Below are positions 1 through 10,933 of a stretch of 64,000 nt of DNA, one piece after another; the first letter of the stretch is position 1, and every line of letters starts with the position of its first letter. Location of the stretch: the NCBI GenBank assembly GCA_014084085.1, contig NPFB01000081.1, forward strand, positions 8,490 to 72,489, written 5' to 3'. A program made the translations under genes and the position numbers. Under the pieces are notes generated by a model. It saw only the letters and a program-made list of their open reading frames with translations. It did no database searches and had not been told where the DNA came from. This DNA is from Hondaea fermentalgiana. Lineage: Eukaryota; Sar; Bigyra; Thraustochytrida; Thraustochytriidae.

Positions 1-1960
1 CCGCCGTCACGGCGAGCGCGCGTCCCGACGCGGCCGCCCAGCCGCCTGCAGCGACCGCGCAGCTGGCTCGGGCATCGTCATCATCAAGACTCTTTTTATA
101 TGGGCAGGGTTTATTTATGTGCAAGGCACTCGCGGTCAATCCCGAGCCTCAGGCAGGCCTCCCGGCGCAGGCGTCACGACGCACGGGGAGCTCGCGCTGG
201 ATGGGATGAAGGATGGACGGCATGATGGACGGACGGGAGGGCGGGTGGAGAGGCCGATGGATGGATGATTCGATCGAGGTCGCTGCGGCGAGGAGGCGCT
301 TGCTTCTTCAACCTCCTTCCTAACGCACACGCGCGCACACCCCCTCGACGTCGTTTTCTTCGTCTTCTCCGGTCGCGGCTCGGTTCGACGCGGGTATGAA
401 ACTCGCACCTCTGGCCGGCCAGGCCTTGAAAGCAAGCAGCTGCAGACGCCGGGCCGGACCTCGAGCGCGGAGACGAGCTCGAGCAGCGGCCACTGCGACG
501 GCGCGACGAGCTCCCTCGGGGCCGCCATCTTGCTCCTGCCGCCATCTTGCCCCCGCCCCGCCTGCCCCCCGCCGCCACTGCTTCTCCCGGCCTCGCGCGG
601 GGGCGGGAGGCGAGTCTGCGCGAGGACCCGCCGCGGCCGTCCCCGTCTCTTTCTGCGCCGCCGGTTTCCCTTTCTTCCTCCCTTTCTTCCTTCCTTGCTT
701 TGTTTCTTTCTTTCTTTCTTTCTTTGCTTCTCTCCCTCACTATCACTGTCAGTCAGTCAATACAGCACAATTCGGGCAGGCGACAGACAGCCAAGCAAGC
801 CTCCGCAAGCCACGCCAGCAGAGCTCGCGCGCCGGCGTGACTGCCCAGGCGCGCGGAGGCAGCCGCCGCCACGCACTCGCGCCAGCGCCGCGCCGCGCCG
901 CGGCCGAGCTCTCGACAGAGAGCGGCGGGAGGTGGACGATGGAGGACAGATGATGATGATGATTGACCGATGATAATCGATGGGGATGATGAGCAACAAC
1001 AACGACGACGTCCGACTTGACGCGAGACGCTCGGCCTGCTGCTGCTGCACGCGCGGCAGCCGCCACTGCACGCGCCACGCGTGCGGAGCCTGCCGCCGGT
1101 GTTGCGAGCCACACCTGCGAGGTGCGTCGGTGCGGCTGAGAGCCTCGGCCTCGAACGCTGGCGCGCGGCGGCGGTATATGCTCATGCATGCGCACTCACA
1201 GTCACTTGCGCTGCGGAGATTGGGCCGTACCATCCCTTCTCGCTTGGCAATGGCAGGGAGAGATGCATCCCCTAATAAGATGCGTTACTAGAGCGACGGA
1301 GCGCCGCAGTGGATGGACTCGTGAGGAGTGAGAATGGGCCGTTGATGCGAAGTGAAGTGAAGTCGGAATCTCCGCATTCACTCACAGTCAGGAGCTGTCA
1401 TGTCTTGGAGAAGAGCGACGCAGATAAAGCTTGCCTTGGGTGCGACCTTGAAGAGCAGAGCATTTCTTTGATGAGCGTGGGACGTGGGGCGGATGGTTTG
1501 GCACCTGTGTCTCCTATGCCTTGCAGTATCAGCAGCAGGACCCACCACCGTGCGTACGACCTGCGCAGCTTCGCGAGCAGCTGATACGGTATCACCTACC
1601 GACATGAACTCATTTCGAACTGGGACCATGTGGTCAGCAAGATCTTGGGTCGTGGTTATCGAAACGTGAAGAGCGACGACGACGAACAAAGATGAGAGCG
1701 ACATACTCAACTGCCGGTAAGCATGCATGCAAATATATGTGCGTATGCGAGTCGTGGAGTTGCGTCAAGATTGTGGTTCTTCTGCTTAAAACGATGATTC
1801 TTGGGGCCCTCGAGATTGCTCTTGCAAATGAAAAGTGAGTGGCTATCTCCTCCAGCCATACATTTGAAACAGTGCTCTCGACAATTGCAAAGTTTCGAGC
1901 ACCCGTAGCATCAGAGGGAAAATCAGGCCCGAAAGCCCCCGCGAGCTTTTGCAGCAAGAA
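1..1960. other. GC-rich intergenic region without a recognisable gene
   Basis: Open frames here are Arg/Ser/Pro/Ala-rich, overlap on both strands and show no domain, so I treat them as composition artefacts. The region holds a TTTC-type tetranucleotide run near 703-727, CACWGTCAG/C words at 744-752, 1197-1205 and 1383-1391, and two overlapping CAAGATGGCGGC-like words (minus strand) near 521-550. A minus-strand TATA box near the left edge suggests a gene that runs off the window. Confidence 0.5.
93..100 (-). promoter_or_regulatory. TATA box of a minus-strand gene leaving the left edge
   Basis: The minus strand reads CCCATATAAAAAGA here. A transcript starting about 25-30 bases downstream would begin near position 60-65 and leave the window. 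The only short ATG frame between it and the edge ends in a stop near position 10, so no coding exon can be assigned. Confidence 0.35.
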
Positions 1961-2603
1961 TCATCTCTTCGTGCTCGCTCGCATCCTCTCTCTCGTGTTT
2001 CGCATGTTTTTCAGCGTGGTCGCCACATCGGGATGCCGGTCGCCAAGCTTTTCCTCGCGAATCGACAGCGCTTCCTCGTAAACCGCCAGGGCCTCCTCGT
2101 AGCGGCCTTTTGAATAGTACATTGAGGCGATGTTGTTGAGCGTTTGAGCCACATCGGAATGTCAGTCGCCAAGACTTTCCTTCTTAATCGACAGCGCTTC
2201 CTCGCAGTGACCCCAAGGCCTCCTTGTAGCGGCCTTGCGAGTCATACACTACGGTGATGTTGTTGAGCGTCTGAGCCACTGAGGTATGTCAGTCGCCAAA
2301 ATTTCCCCCACGAATCGACAGCGCTTCCTCGTAGTACGTCAGGGCCTCATAGAATATGTTCTGGCTCGTGAAAAGAGACCCCGCATCCCAAGGAATATCC
2401 GCTAGACCCTCTTCATACTCTCGCTGTCGTGTTTTGTCGACTGCTTGTCGCGCCATTTGCAGATGCCACTCCCGCACACGGTCGTTCACCACCATGTTCA
2501 GCATTGTAGAGTTCCTGTCGATTTTTCCGACAGCATCATCAATCATCTTCTTATCCTCAGCTTTGTGGCACTTGGCGTTGCGCATCTCATTGTTGTCTGC
2601 CAT
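1961..2603 (-). pseudogene. Broken TPR (kinesin-light-chain-like) repeat gene
   Basis: The minus strand encodes at least three consecutive tetratricopeptide units of the kinesin light chain/TPR_12 type, with the signature AQTLNNIASMYYSKGRYEEA and EEALSIREEKLGDRHPDVA. The last unit (1961-2152) is intact. The two upstream units each read GD*H where the intact copy has GDRH (CGG to TGA), and the middle unit also has a frameshift near 2200-2215 (CACTGCGAGGAAGC). The N-terminal part, 2289-2603, is still open for 104 codons and includes a helical region rich in charged residues. Such TPR units mediate protein-protein binding. The near-identity of the units and the few lesions suggest recent decay, although sequencing error is possible at the frameshift. 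No intact parent copy is present in the window. Confidence 0.75.
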
Positions 2604-3432
2604 GACCTTCGCGATCTAGGAAGGATGCTCAAGATGCTGCTCCTCGAATCCCTCCTCCTCACCGGGTGTGACGGCAATCCGTAAAGGTCGCTCGGTCTCA
2701 TGTTCGTATCTTGCAGATTGCTGGTTTGCTTCGACAGCGGGAGCTTACGTGAGCTCGCGAGAACTTGAAGAGAGAACCTGTCGCTGAAAAGTGCCAAGGA
2801 GTACCCGAGGAGGACAGGACGCGGGACGGGGACTACGCACCAGGCGCGTCGGTGCGTGCGTCAATTGCGTGCGCGGCGAAAGGGTGTGGCTTTAGCATGG
2901 TCGCTCCGTTATCGCTCCGCCGTACAGGCGAAATTATTGTTGCAAGTGTGCTGACTGATGTCAGGACGGTGTACAGTATACAGCGCGGCCCAACACACTG
3001 GTCCTTTTCCTTATTTGCGAAGTCCTCCTCCTCCACTGTCAGCCAGTGGCATCGTGGACAACATACTTCAAAATGCGCTGCGCCGCGCGAATACAAAGCG
3101 AGAGGCTATCGCTGCCGGGCCCGCCGCTTGAAACATGGCTCGGGAAACGTTCGAGAGCTTTGAAGCATAAAGAGTTGGGTCAAAAGGATGCTCCGCAAAT
3201 TCATGCCCAATGCGCTAAAATTTAAAGAGACTTACGTTCTCTCTGGAGTCTCTTTGCAAGACTGCACTTGGCTACCAACAAACGTCAAGCATTCTTCTCT
3301 CGAAAACAGAGAAAGGGAGAGAAAAGGAGACGGTCATGTTGATGACAAAATGCCTTTTTTAGAAGGGTTAAAAGTACCAGAATAGTCTACCTCAGGATGA
3401 CCCGTGCCGGGTCATCCATACGAGTGATAAAT
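2604..3432. other. Intergenic, no gene seen
   Basis: This stretch lies upstream of the broken TPR gene and downstream of the secreted-protein gene stop. It holds a CACTGTCAG word at 3034-3042. No reading frame shows a domain or a membrane segment. Confidence 0.5.
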
Positions 3433-6400
3433 TTAGGCAGCGCCGCAAAGGTTGCCCGCCGAGTAGGTGAGCTGCACCGAGAACGGGTCGACGGTGCGGC
3501 AGAAAGCCTCGGGCAGAGCCGTGTACAGAGGGCACTCGGCAGTCTGCACACCGCACTTGTTGAACTCCACCGTCGAGGTAAAGAGAGCAGCGTACGAGGA
3601 GTTCGACGCCGGGACACGCAGGACGTTGTCGCAAGGCGGGATGTGGTCCGGGATAAAGAGAATCTCATCGCCAGAAGCGGCAGTCACCGAGGTGCCAACC
3701 ATGCAGGGATCGTGGCCAAAGGCAGCAACCTCGTCCACGGACGAAAAGCACATAGTCGCCGTTGGCGTCGTGTCCAAATAGGCACGGTAGCCCTTCTTGC
3801 ACTTCCTCACCTCACCGGGGAACTGCTGGCAAAAGTAGTCGCGCCAAGCCTCCTCCTTTGCGTCATCGTCGCTTGTGCCGAGGATGTCCTCCGCGCACGA
3901 AAGCTTGTCCTCCAGAGGAAGCACGGCCTGGTACTTGCACCAGCGCCGGATCGCCTCGTCAGCCTCATTCGACGTGCACGTCGGGTGGTAAATGTCCTTG
4001 CACAGACGGCCCAGGCTCAGCTGCGTGCCGAGATCGTTCATGTCAAGGCCGCACTCGTCACCAGCGTCGACATTGTCAGTCGACTCACCGATCGGGCCCT
4101 CCAGCGAGTCATCCACGCAGAAACCGCCCACAGAAGCGTACTCGCCGCTCTGGGAGAACTCCGACACACCCACAATGTTAATGCGGTAGCCCTGGTAGAC
4201 ATCGTCCATCTCAACGCGAATGCAGCGAATCTGGACAAAAGTGCTGGTCGCCGAGTTTGTCATCGCGCAAGGGCGCTCAAGACCGTTCGTGTCGATATCG
4301 CCACACTCGTACTCAATGCCATCACCAGCAGGCGTTGAGCTAGCGTCGCCGTAGCTCGTCCAGGCATCCGAAAGATCATCTTCAAAGCACATTGCGGGAT
4401 CAAACTCGTGGTAGCCGCCCGAGGCGAGCTCGAACTCCAGAGTCGTCAGCACACTGCGCTCGCCAAGGAAGACGCGCAGCATCCAAGAATCCGTCTCGTA
4501 CATGGTGATGTTCGAGCGCCATCCGTTTTCTGCGGCAGCCTCCCAGTCGGGCTGGCACGGGCTTCCGTAGAATCCAACAGCCGAACGGTCGTTCTCAAGA
4601 TACTCGCTCACAGTCTCGTTCCACACGCACGCGTTGCCCAAGTGATCCACCTGCTTGTCGCACACGGACTCCTGAAAGTTGCAGTTCGAGTTCGGGTTGC
4701 GGCCATCGCACTCGATCCACTCGGCCGGCGTCTCATCCCATCCATCAAAAGCGTACAGTTTCGGGTCACCCCAGGCCGTGCAAGTGTGGCAGCACGTCGT
4801 CTCCGCCGGCGTGGTAATGAGGGTAATGTCGACGTACACGTCCGAGTCCTCGGCAACCACATCCGAGCAGTCAACATCCGTGGGCGGGTTGCTCGCGTCA
4901 CAGTAAGGCGAGGTCGAGACCGTGACATCAAGGCAAATCGACGAATCCGGGGTGTCCTGCAGCTCACAGCAGTATGGGCAGCTCTCCACAGTGTCAGACT
5001 CGGCACTTTCGCAGATCGATGGCGCGCTGTCAGACGTCGAGGTGCTCGACGACTCGCCCAGAGAAAGGGTCACGTAAGACGACGAAGACGACTCGCTGCC
5101 AATCGAAATCGCAGGCACGTCACGGAAGCCACGCTGCGCGGCGCAAGACTCTGTGAGTCCGCACTGTACGAGGTAGATGTCGCTGTCCTCAACGAAAAGA
5201 GTCGGGTAGTCCTCACCCGTGAGCACGAGGGGCTCCTCGCACACCAAACGGGACGCAGGCACCGACGCGACACGCGTGCGGGTGCCATCGTACACGACCT
5301 CGACGTGCATGCCATCAAAGCACTCGTCCTCCTCGTCCGTGACCACCGCAAGGGAAGCGCTCAAATCGCACGACGAGCTAGAGGTTGCCAGCATCGAGCT
5401 GGTCTCCGAGTACACCTCGACAAAGCCAAAGTCATCAATCTTCTTCAGGCACGACTTGATTCCCGAGTTGCTTCCGTTCTCCACAACGTGGCAGTAAAGC
5501 TTGGCCCAGATATCCTTTGAGCTTCTGTTCTTAACCTCGCGCTTGATCTGTTTCTTGATCTGCTTCTTGCACTTGCTCACGCTGATGCCCATTTGTCCCT
5601 TGGCGCTCTCACAAAACTCGTCCACGGTTGCCTCGTAGACGTCACGCGTGCACTCCTTGGAAAGGGTGCGGCACACCAAAAGGTTCGGAGTTGCGCGCTC
5701 GAGGCAGTACGAGTGGAAGCCAGTCTCAAAGAGCTCCGTCTGCGTAGCCTCGCCCGTGTTGAACTCGGAAGTTACGCAAAAGCCGGTCTCCGTAAGCGTC
5801 GAAGCGGCCTCGGCGGCGGACGTGCTCACACTGAGCGAGTCGACGTCCCAGCGGGTACGGGTCTCGCTCATCTGCTGGCAGACAAGGTGGAGATCCATAT
5901 CGGCAATGGAAAAGTCCCACACGACCTGAGCGCCACCTCCGTTCACCTGGGCCGTGCCGTAGTCGGCAATGTTGTCCGCGTTCGACCACGCGCTCGTCTC
6001 GCCAGGGTTGGCAATGCAGTCGTCCGACGAGAGCGTCGAGGAGACGCCATTGTACTCGATCGTGATCGAGGTCATGATGCCGCGCTCTCCGATGGTGGCA
6101 GAAACGGCGTACGAGTCGCCCGAGCCGCTCAAAGGCGCGCGGCTGTACATGACCTGCACAGGGGCTTCGGCCGAGGGATCCATCTGGCAAGGGGAGCCAT
6201 CAGTGTCAAAGTCGCTCCACGTCGAGCCCTCCTGGTCGGGCAAGTAGACGCATTGGTTGCCGTAGTAATCGGTGCGGCTCTCGCAAACGCTCTTACTCTG
6301 TTGGCATACATCATCACTGTCAACATCGTCGATGCGGCCGTCGCAGAGAATGAATTCACGGATATCACCGCAAAAGGAAATGCCCTCGGGGTCACCGTAC

Positions 6401-6777
6401 ATGGAGCAGGTGCGCGTGCATGAGCTGCTCGCGGCATCGGTGGTCGAAAAGGTTACCGGGATGGAGAGTGTGGCGTCCACGGCGACGGTGTCGACGGTCG
6501 CCTCACGGCTGTACTGGGAGGCAACCAGCTGGATCTCGCGGCAAGAGTCGGACGAGGCGGTCTCGTCTGTCACGCAGCATGCCTCGAGAGTCAGAGGCTC
6601 GTCGGCATCCGCCGGGCTCACAGTGCATGAGCATTCCGGGTTTTCCGTCAGAATATCAAATTGCTGGAGCGTGGGCGTGCACATGGCTGGCCCGGTGCAC
6701 GTGTCATTGTCCTGGGCGTTCACGAAGAGCACCGCGAGGAGCACTGCGCTAGCGCGCAGATACTGCGCGGGCGCCAT
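3433..6777 (-). CDS. Secreted Cys-rich protein with two homologous VWD-like halves
   Basis: This codes for 1114 aa from the ATG at 6777 (context CAAGATGGCG); the frame stays open upstream, but the signal peptide begins at this Met (MAPAQYLRASAVLLAVLFVN, cleaved near AQ-DN). The mature protein is Cys-rich and consists of two related halves, about aa 45-585 and 590-1114. Each half carries a VWD-like start (CSMYGDPEGISF at about 124; CTAWGDPKLYAFDGW at about 666), then an ECDGR/LCDGR segment with SVC, a YGNQC/LGNAC step and GSPCQ. A helical Cys-rich stretch with KCKK follows (about aa 370-450 in half 1). A Ser-rich linker joins the halves. No C-terminal membrane anchor is evident. VWD domains usually mediate multimerisation or adhesion of extracellular proteins. 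A role in cell coat or matrix is inference; I recognise no named orthologue. The GDP[K/E] positions replace the usual GDPH. Confidence 0.85.
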   Translation of the reverse strand: MAPAQYLRASAVLLAVLFVNAQDNDTCTGPAMCTPTLQQFDILTENPECSCTVSPADADEPLTLEACCVTDETASSDSCREIQLVASQYSREATVDTVAVDATLSIPVTFSTTDAASSSCTRTCSMYGDPEGISFCGDIREFILCDGRIDDVDSDDVCQQSKSVCESRTDYYGNQCVYLPDQEGSTWSDFDTDGSPCQMDPSAEAPVQVMYSRAPLSGSGDSYAVSATIGERGIMTSITIEYNGVSSTLSSDDCIANPGETSAWSNADNIADYGTAQVNGGGAQVVWDFSIADMDLHLVCQQMSETRTRWDVDSLSVSTSAAEAASTLTETGFCVTSEFNTGEATQTELFETGFHSYCLERATPNLLVCRTLSKECTRDVYEATVDEFCESAKGQMGISVSKCKKQIKKQIKREVKNRSSKDIWAKLYCHVVENGSNSGIKSCLKKIDDFGFVEVYSETSSMLATSSSSCDLSASLAVVTDEEDECFDGMHVEVVYDGTRTRVASVPASRLVCEEPLVLTGEDYPTLFVEDSDIYLVQCGLTESCAAQRGFRDVPAISIGSESSSSSYVTLSLGESSSTSTSDSAPSICESAESDTVESCPYCCELQDTPDSSICLDVTVSTSPYCDASNPPTDVDCSDVVAEDSDVYVDITLITTPAETTCCHTCTAWGDPKLYAFDGWDETPAEWIECDGRNPNSNCNFQESVCDKQVDHLGNACVWNETVSEYLENDRSAVGFYGSPCQPDWEAAAENGWRSNITMYETDSWMLRVFLGERSVLTTLEFELASGGYHEFDPAMCFEDDLSDAWTSYGDASSTPAGDGIEYECGDIDTNGLERPCAMTNSATSTFVQIRCIRVEMDDVYQGYRINIVGVSEFSQSGEYASVGGFCVDDSLEGPIGESTDNVDAGDECGLDMNDLGTQLSLGRLCKDIYHPTCTSNEADEAIRRWCKYQAVLPLEDKLSCAEDILGTSDDDAKEEAWRDYFCQQFPGEVRKCKKGYRAYLDTTPTATMCFSSVDEVAAFGHDPCMVGTSVTAASGDEILFIPDHIPPCDNVLRVPASNSSYAALFTSTVEFNKCGVQTAECPLYTALPEAFCRTVDPFSVQLTYSAGNLCGAA

Positions 6778-9700
6778 CTTGTCTCGGCTTGCGATAGCTT
6801 TGGCTGATCTCACTTCTGCTGAGATCGAGTTTTGGTTTTGCTTTTCGGCTCGTTCGTCGGCCGCAATCTTTTCAAGGTCTTTAGCTCCAGTAATGATAAA
6901 TATGAAAAAGAGGGAGAACAACAACAAGAAGGATGTAAAAGAGTATGAAGAAAAAGAAAAAAAGGCCTGGTCCTCGTCCCGCCCTCAGCACTTTCCCCCC
7001 CCAGTCCCCCTCACATGCTGCCACAAATTATCGCTGGACCGCATGCGTCCTGCCCTGCTCTTTTGACATGATCGAGGACACAGACATTCGGTCTGTCGGC
7101 ACGGTGCCCAGCAGAGGACCAGGCAGCCAGCCAGACAGGCAGTCAGCCCGTTTGTTTTTTTTTCAAGAGAGTTGCCTCGAAGACGCCAACCGGCGGCTTC
7201 CCCACCACGACTGCAGGGCGATGTTTAACTTCCAAGCCGAGAGCCGAAAGAAGGCCCTCCATATTGGCGCCCTCTGAGCTAGGAGGAGGCGCTGATTTCG
7301 CTCAGCTTCGCTCGCAAACGCCGTCAACACGGCAGCAAGGTGACGGAATGCCCCATCGCGCCCATTTTATTGAGCTGACGGGGAGGACGCGATCAGCTCT
7401 CGCAGCCTCAACCGGGCGGGCGGCCATCTTGATCACGTCGTCCATCACGGACGCAGCACGGCGACTTGGTTGTAGGCGTGGAAAGCATTTCTCTCCGGGA
7501 CCTCTGACAGCACCCCAAACGCGCTTCAGAACGGCCACGGTCGAAAAGGCACGTGCGCTGCGCTCGCCATGGGCTAGCTAGCTGGGTGGCTGGCAGGTTG
7601 CTCTCTCGCTCCGCAACGCCATTTTCCGTGATGCATCTCGAGAAATATAGAGCGGCCGCCCTTTGCCTCACCTTGTTTCCCTGCATGCTCGCCTACCACC
7701 GTCCTTCATCACGTCCTGCGCCTTACTCTGCCAACCAGCCAGGTGAAGCTCGGGCGGCGCATGCCGCAGCCGCGCCAGCTCCTCGGCCCCTCGGCCCTCG
7801 AGCCTGCCGCGTCTCGCTCTCTCTCTCTCTCTCTCCCATTTCTTTCCGCGCACACGGGGCCGGAAGCGCAGCGGAACGCGCGGCGCGAGCCCCCCTCCGG
7901 TGCAATGCCATGTTAGGACCCAAGCCCAAGAAGCCCTCGCCCTCGCTACCGAGCCGCGAGGCCTCCGCGGCTCCGCCAGGAAGGTCGCGCGGAGCCCGCC
8001 TTCCTCGCCGCAGCTTTCCTCTTCCGGCCCCGGCCCCGGGTCCTCGCAGCCGCCCGCTCGCCCGGTCAGGAAACCCCTCCCGGCCGGCCCGGCCAGAATG
8101 ACTCCGCCGGACGGCCAGGAGTCATTCCGCCAGGCCCGCGCCCTGGCGCACTGCCGGGTTCCGGGCCGCGTGGCACACTGTATACGCACTGCACGGGATT
8201 CCGCCGCCCCCTCGCAAAGGACGGGTTTTCAGGTCAAGTCGTTGGTCGCATCGCTGCCGAGCGAGGCAATCAAGCTCGTTCGCTTCAGGATGGTGCCAGT
8301 GGCCATGGTGGGTAAAAAGGAGAAGGGCAAGAAGGCGCCTGCTGCGCTGCAGACCCGCCAAAGCCTCGCTGACGGGGCGCTTCGGAGCCGTGATCATGCC
8401 CCTCGCGCTCCTTTTCAATGCCCGAGGCGAGCAAGGAGCATGGCGCCAGCGCCGGCAAGGTGTCACGCACTTCCTTACTGCACCGCTCTGCATTGCATGG
8501 CGTGGCACGGCACTGGACGGCGCTGGATGGCTCGGCATGGCTCGGTACTACTGCCGCTGGCGTGGCCGATGGTTTTGAGGATTCGGACCGCGCACTTGAT
8601 CTTCCTCAGTCTGCTGCGTGAGCGCTGGCGAGTGCCGGCAGACGCCCACCTAGTGAGTCGAAGCGCGTTCTCCAACGCAGCGCGGCGCCAACCAAATACG
8701 CAGCACAGAACAGCGCAACATAGCGTGGACTTTCGCAGCTGGGCACCTACTTAGTAATGGATGAAGCCATTCCACATCCGACGTGGCAAGTAGAAAAGCG
8801 GTCGAGCAGGGCAAAACCTGCGGTATGGACGCAAAATGTGCGCAGCATGCAGCTGCTGCAGCTGCCATGGCTGCTGGCTGCTGCAGCTCGATTGGCGTTC
8901 GGAGCCAGGCTAAAGCCGCCTAGGCGTCGCTAGACTCCTCCCACAGCGAGGACCACTGGCGGGTGGTGCGGCGAGAGCCTAACAGTCCCAACGCGACGCA
9001 CGTTCACGCCACCACGAGCCAGAGCCAGCCGCCTGCTTGCCTGCCTGACTGCCTGCGATGCTTGCCACCCTTGCCATTGTCAGCCCGACATGTGAAGCAT
9101 CATCCTGGCTCTACTCGGGCAGACTCTACGACGACACTCCAGGACGTCTTGCTAGAGCTCGCTGCTCGCCATGGTCGCTGATACTCGCAGTCAGTGTGGC
9201 AGATCGTCGGCAAGGGGCAGTTGCAGCAGCTGCAGCTGCCAATCAAGCCAGTAAATTTTTCCACTTCCTGCTCCCGCCACACTGCCTGCCTAGCAACGTC
9301 AAACGTTATCCCATTTTTTTTAATTTTAAACTTCCATTCTTCAATAATCTCTTTTGCTAGCTGCCGCTGCTGCTGCTGCTGCTAGCTGTGGCATGGTTGG
9401 GAAAGAAGTAGAAAAAAAGAAAGAAAAAAGATCAGAAATGGATGGCGCCCCATTTATAAATGATGATTTTGTTCTCGCAGATATCCTCAGCCTCAAATCA
9501 TGCGCCCGGCAGCGGGCGCACATTTTCTGTGTTGGGCTGTGAGGTGCCATGATTGCGGACTCTATAGTTCTCAGGTCGAATCACAGCGGCTTTCATCTTG
9601 ATCCCGTGGCTGATCAATGGTTTTCGGCTCCGATCAGCGCATCTCGCCGCGCCAAGATGGAGACTCGCAGGCGCAGTCGCAGTCGCTCACGGAGCGCTAG

Positions 9701-10933
9701 TTGCATTCTTTCTTCTAGGACTCCGCGCCGTTTGTTGCCCGTGACAAGTGGCCCAACCGCCAAGTCCATCAGCGATGCCTATCTTCCAACCGGGGGATAG
9801 GCCCCGTCAGCTGACTGGGGTGGGGCTTGCGTCTCTGCTTGCTTCCTTATTCACCTTTCCTGGCCGGCGCAGGCGGTATACGGAGCCTGGCCTTACGTCG
9901 ATCGGCACGGCCACCAATGCGGCGATTGGATCCTTTTCGCGAGGAGTTGTCGTGTCGCTGCCATGGCGCCTAAGGGGAAGCGAAGAGTATTTCTAGAATG
10001 GCTAGCATCTAAGCCCAGCCCCACAGTCAGCTCGCAGCTGTAAGCATGACTCCAGTCACCGTCGCATTGTATTGGACCGTGCACTTTGGCGACACGGGAA
10101 AACGCAATGGATGGATGTACGCGGCTACATGACGCGGTCTACAACGAATGTTTGTATGAGTCATGGAAAGGGAGATGGTTGGGGAATTTAGAGACGGTCA
10201 GAGGCCGAAGGACAGTCCGGCTCGTGTGAGCCTGAAGCTCTGTCGTTTTAAATAGGCCTCCTAGCAACAGTCTCTTGATGCCCATTCTCAGCGTCTTGCA
10301 GTCACTCGAGCTGTCTGGCTTGTCTTCTTTCGATTTGTATAAAAATGATTTTGAAACCATCCGCGCCGTACGGCCGAACCGGCTGGGACTGGGGAAGCAA
10401 AGCCATGGAGAGAGTCTTTGTACAAGGGCGTTTTGCGATCGTTTGGGAACCAAGGACAGCCTGTTTGGCAACGTCGCCCTCTGATGAGAAGCATGAAGAC
10501 GGTTGAGCGGTTCGTCAAGTAGGCCTGGTACATGAGACTGAAATATTGCTGCAATACAAAGCGAGTTAGACACATCGCAATGAAGTGCTGTCACTTCTTG
10601 CGAATGGGCAGGCGCTGTTCTGTATTGGACAAAAACTTTCAAGCAAGCCGTTGGTTGTAATGGAGACGGCCAGGGAGGGCCAGTCAGATTGAAGCGGGCT
10701 TTACGCACAAACGTATTTTTTTGCTTATTCGCTTATTCGCATGGGAAAACAGGACTAGGCCTATTCTTCGAGTTTGCTTTTCCATCTGATTTCTTGGAAC
10801 GAAGAAAATTTCAATTTCATATGAAACCCAGTCGAAAACGCAGGTCCTACCCTATTTCTCGATAATGCTGCATTCAAGTCTACTCACAGTCAGTTCTGTA
10901 CAGCTTTTGCTTTCACTCATGCTGTTTTCATCT
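6778..10933. other. 4.2-kb intergenic region, no supported gene
   Basis: This holds the promoter side of the secreted-protein gene, then GC-rich low-complexity DNA, including a CTCTCTCT run near 7815-7835 and a CTG run near 9363-9381. CACAGTCAG words occur at 10022-10030 and 10885-10893, and one TAGGCCTA palindrome at 10756-10763. A 189-codon minus-strand frame at 10139-10708 has no recognisable domain and is not called. Confidence 0.5.

Noticed and set aside
9540..9600. A GGTCGAATCA word resembling a tRNA B box
   Set aside because: It does not match the full B box, and no A box, acceptor stem or cloverleaf can be formed around it.
10139..10708. A 189-codon minus-strand frame
   Set aside because: No domain, no signal or TM, no codon pattern resembling neighbours; kept as noncoding.
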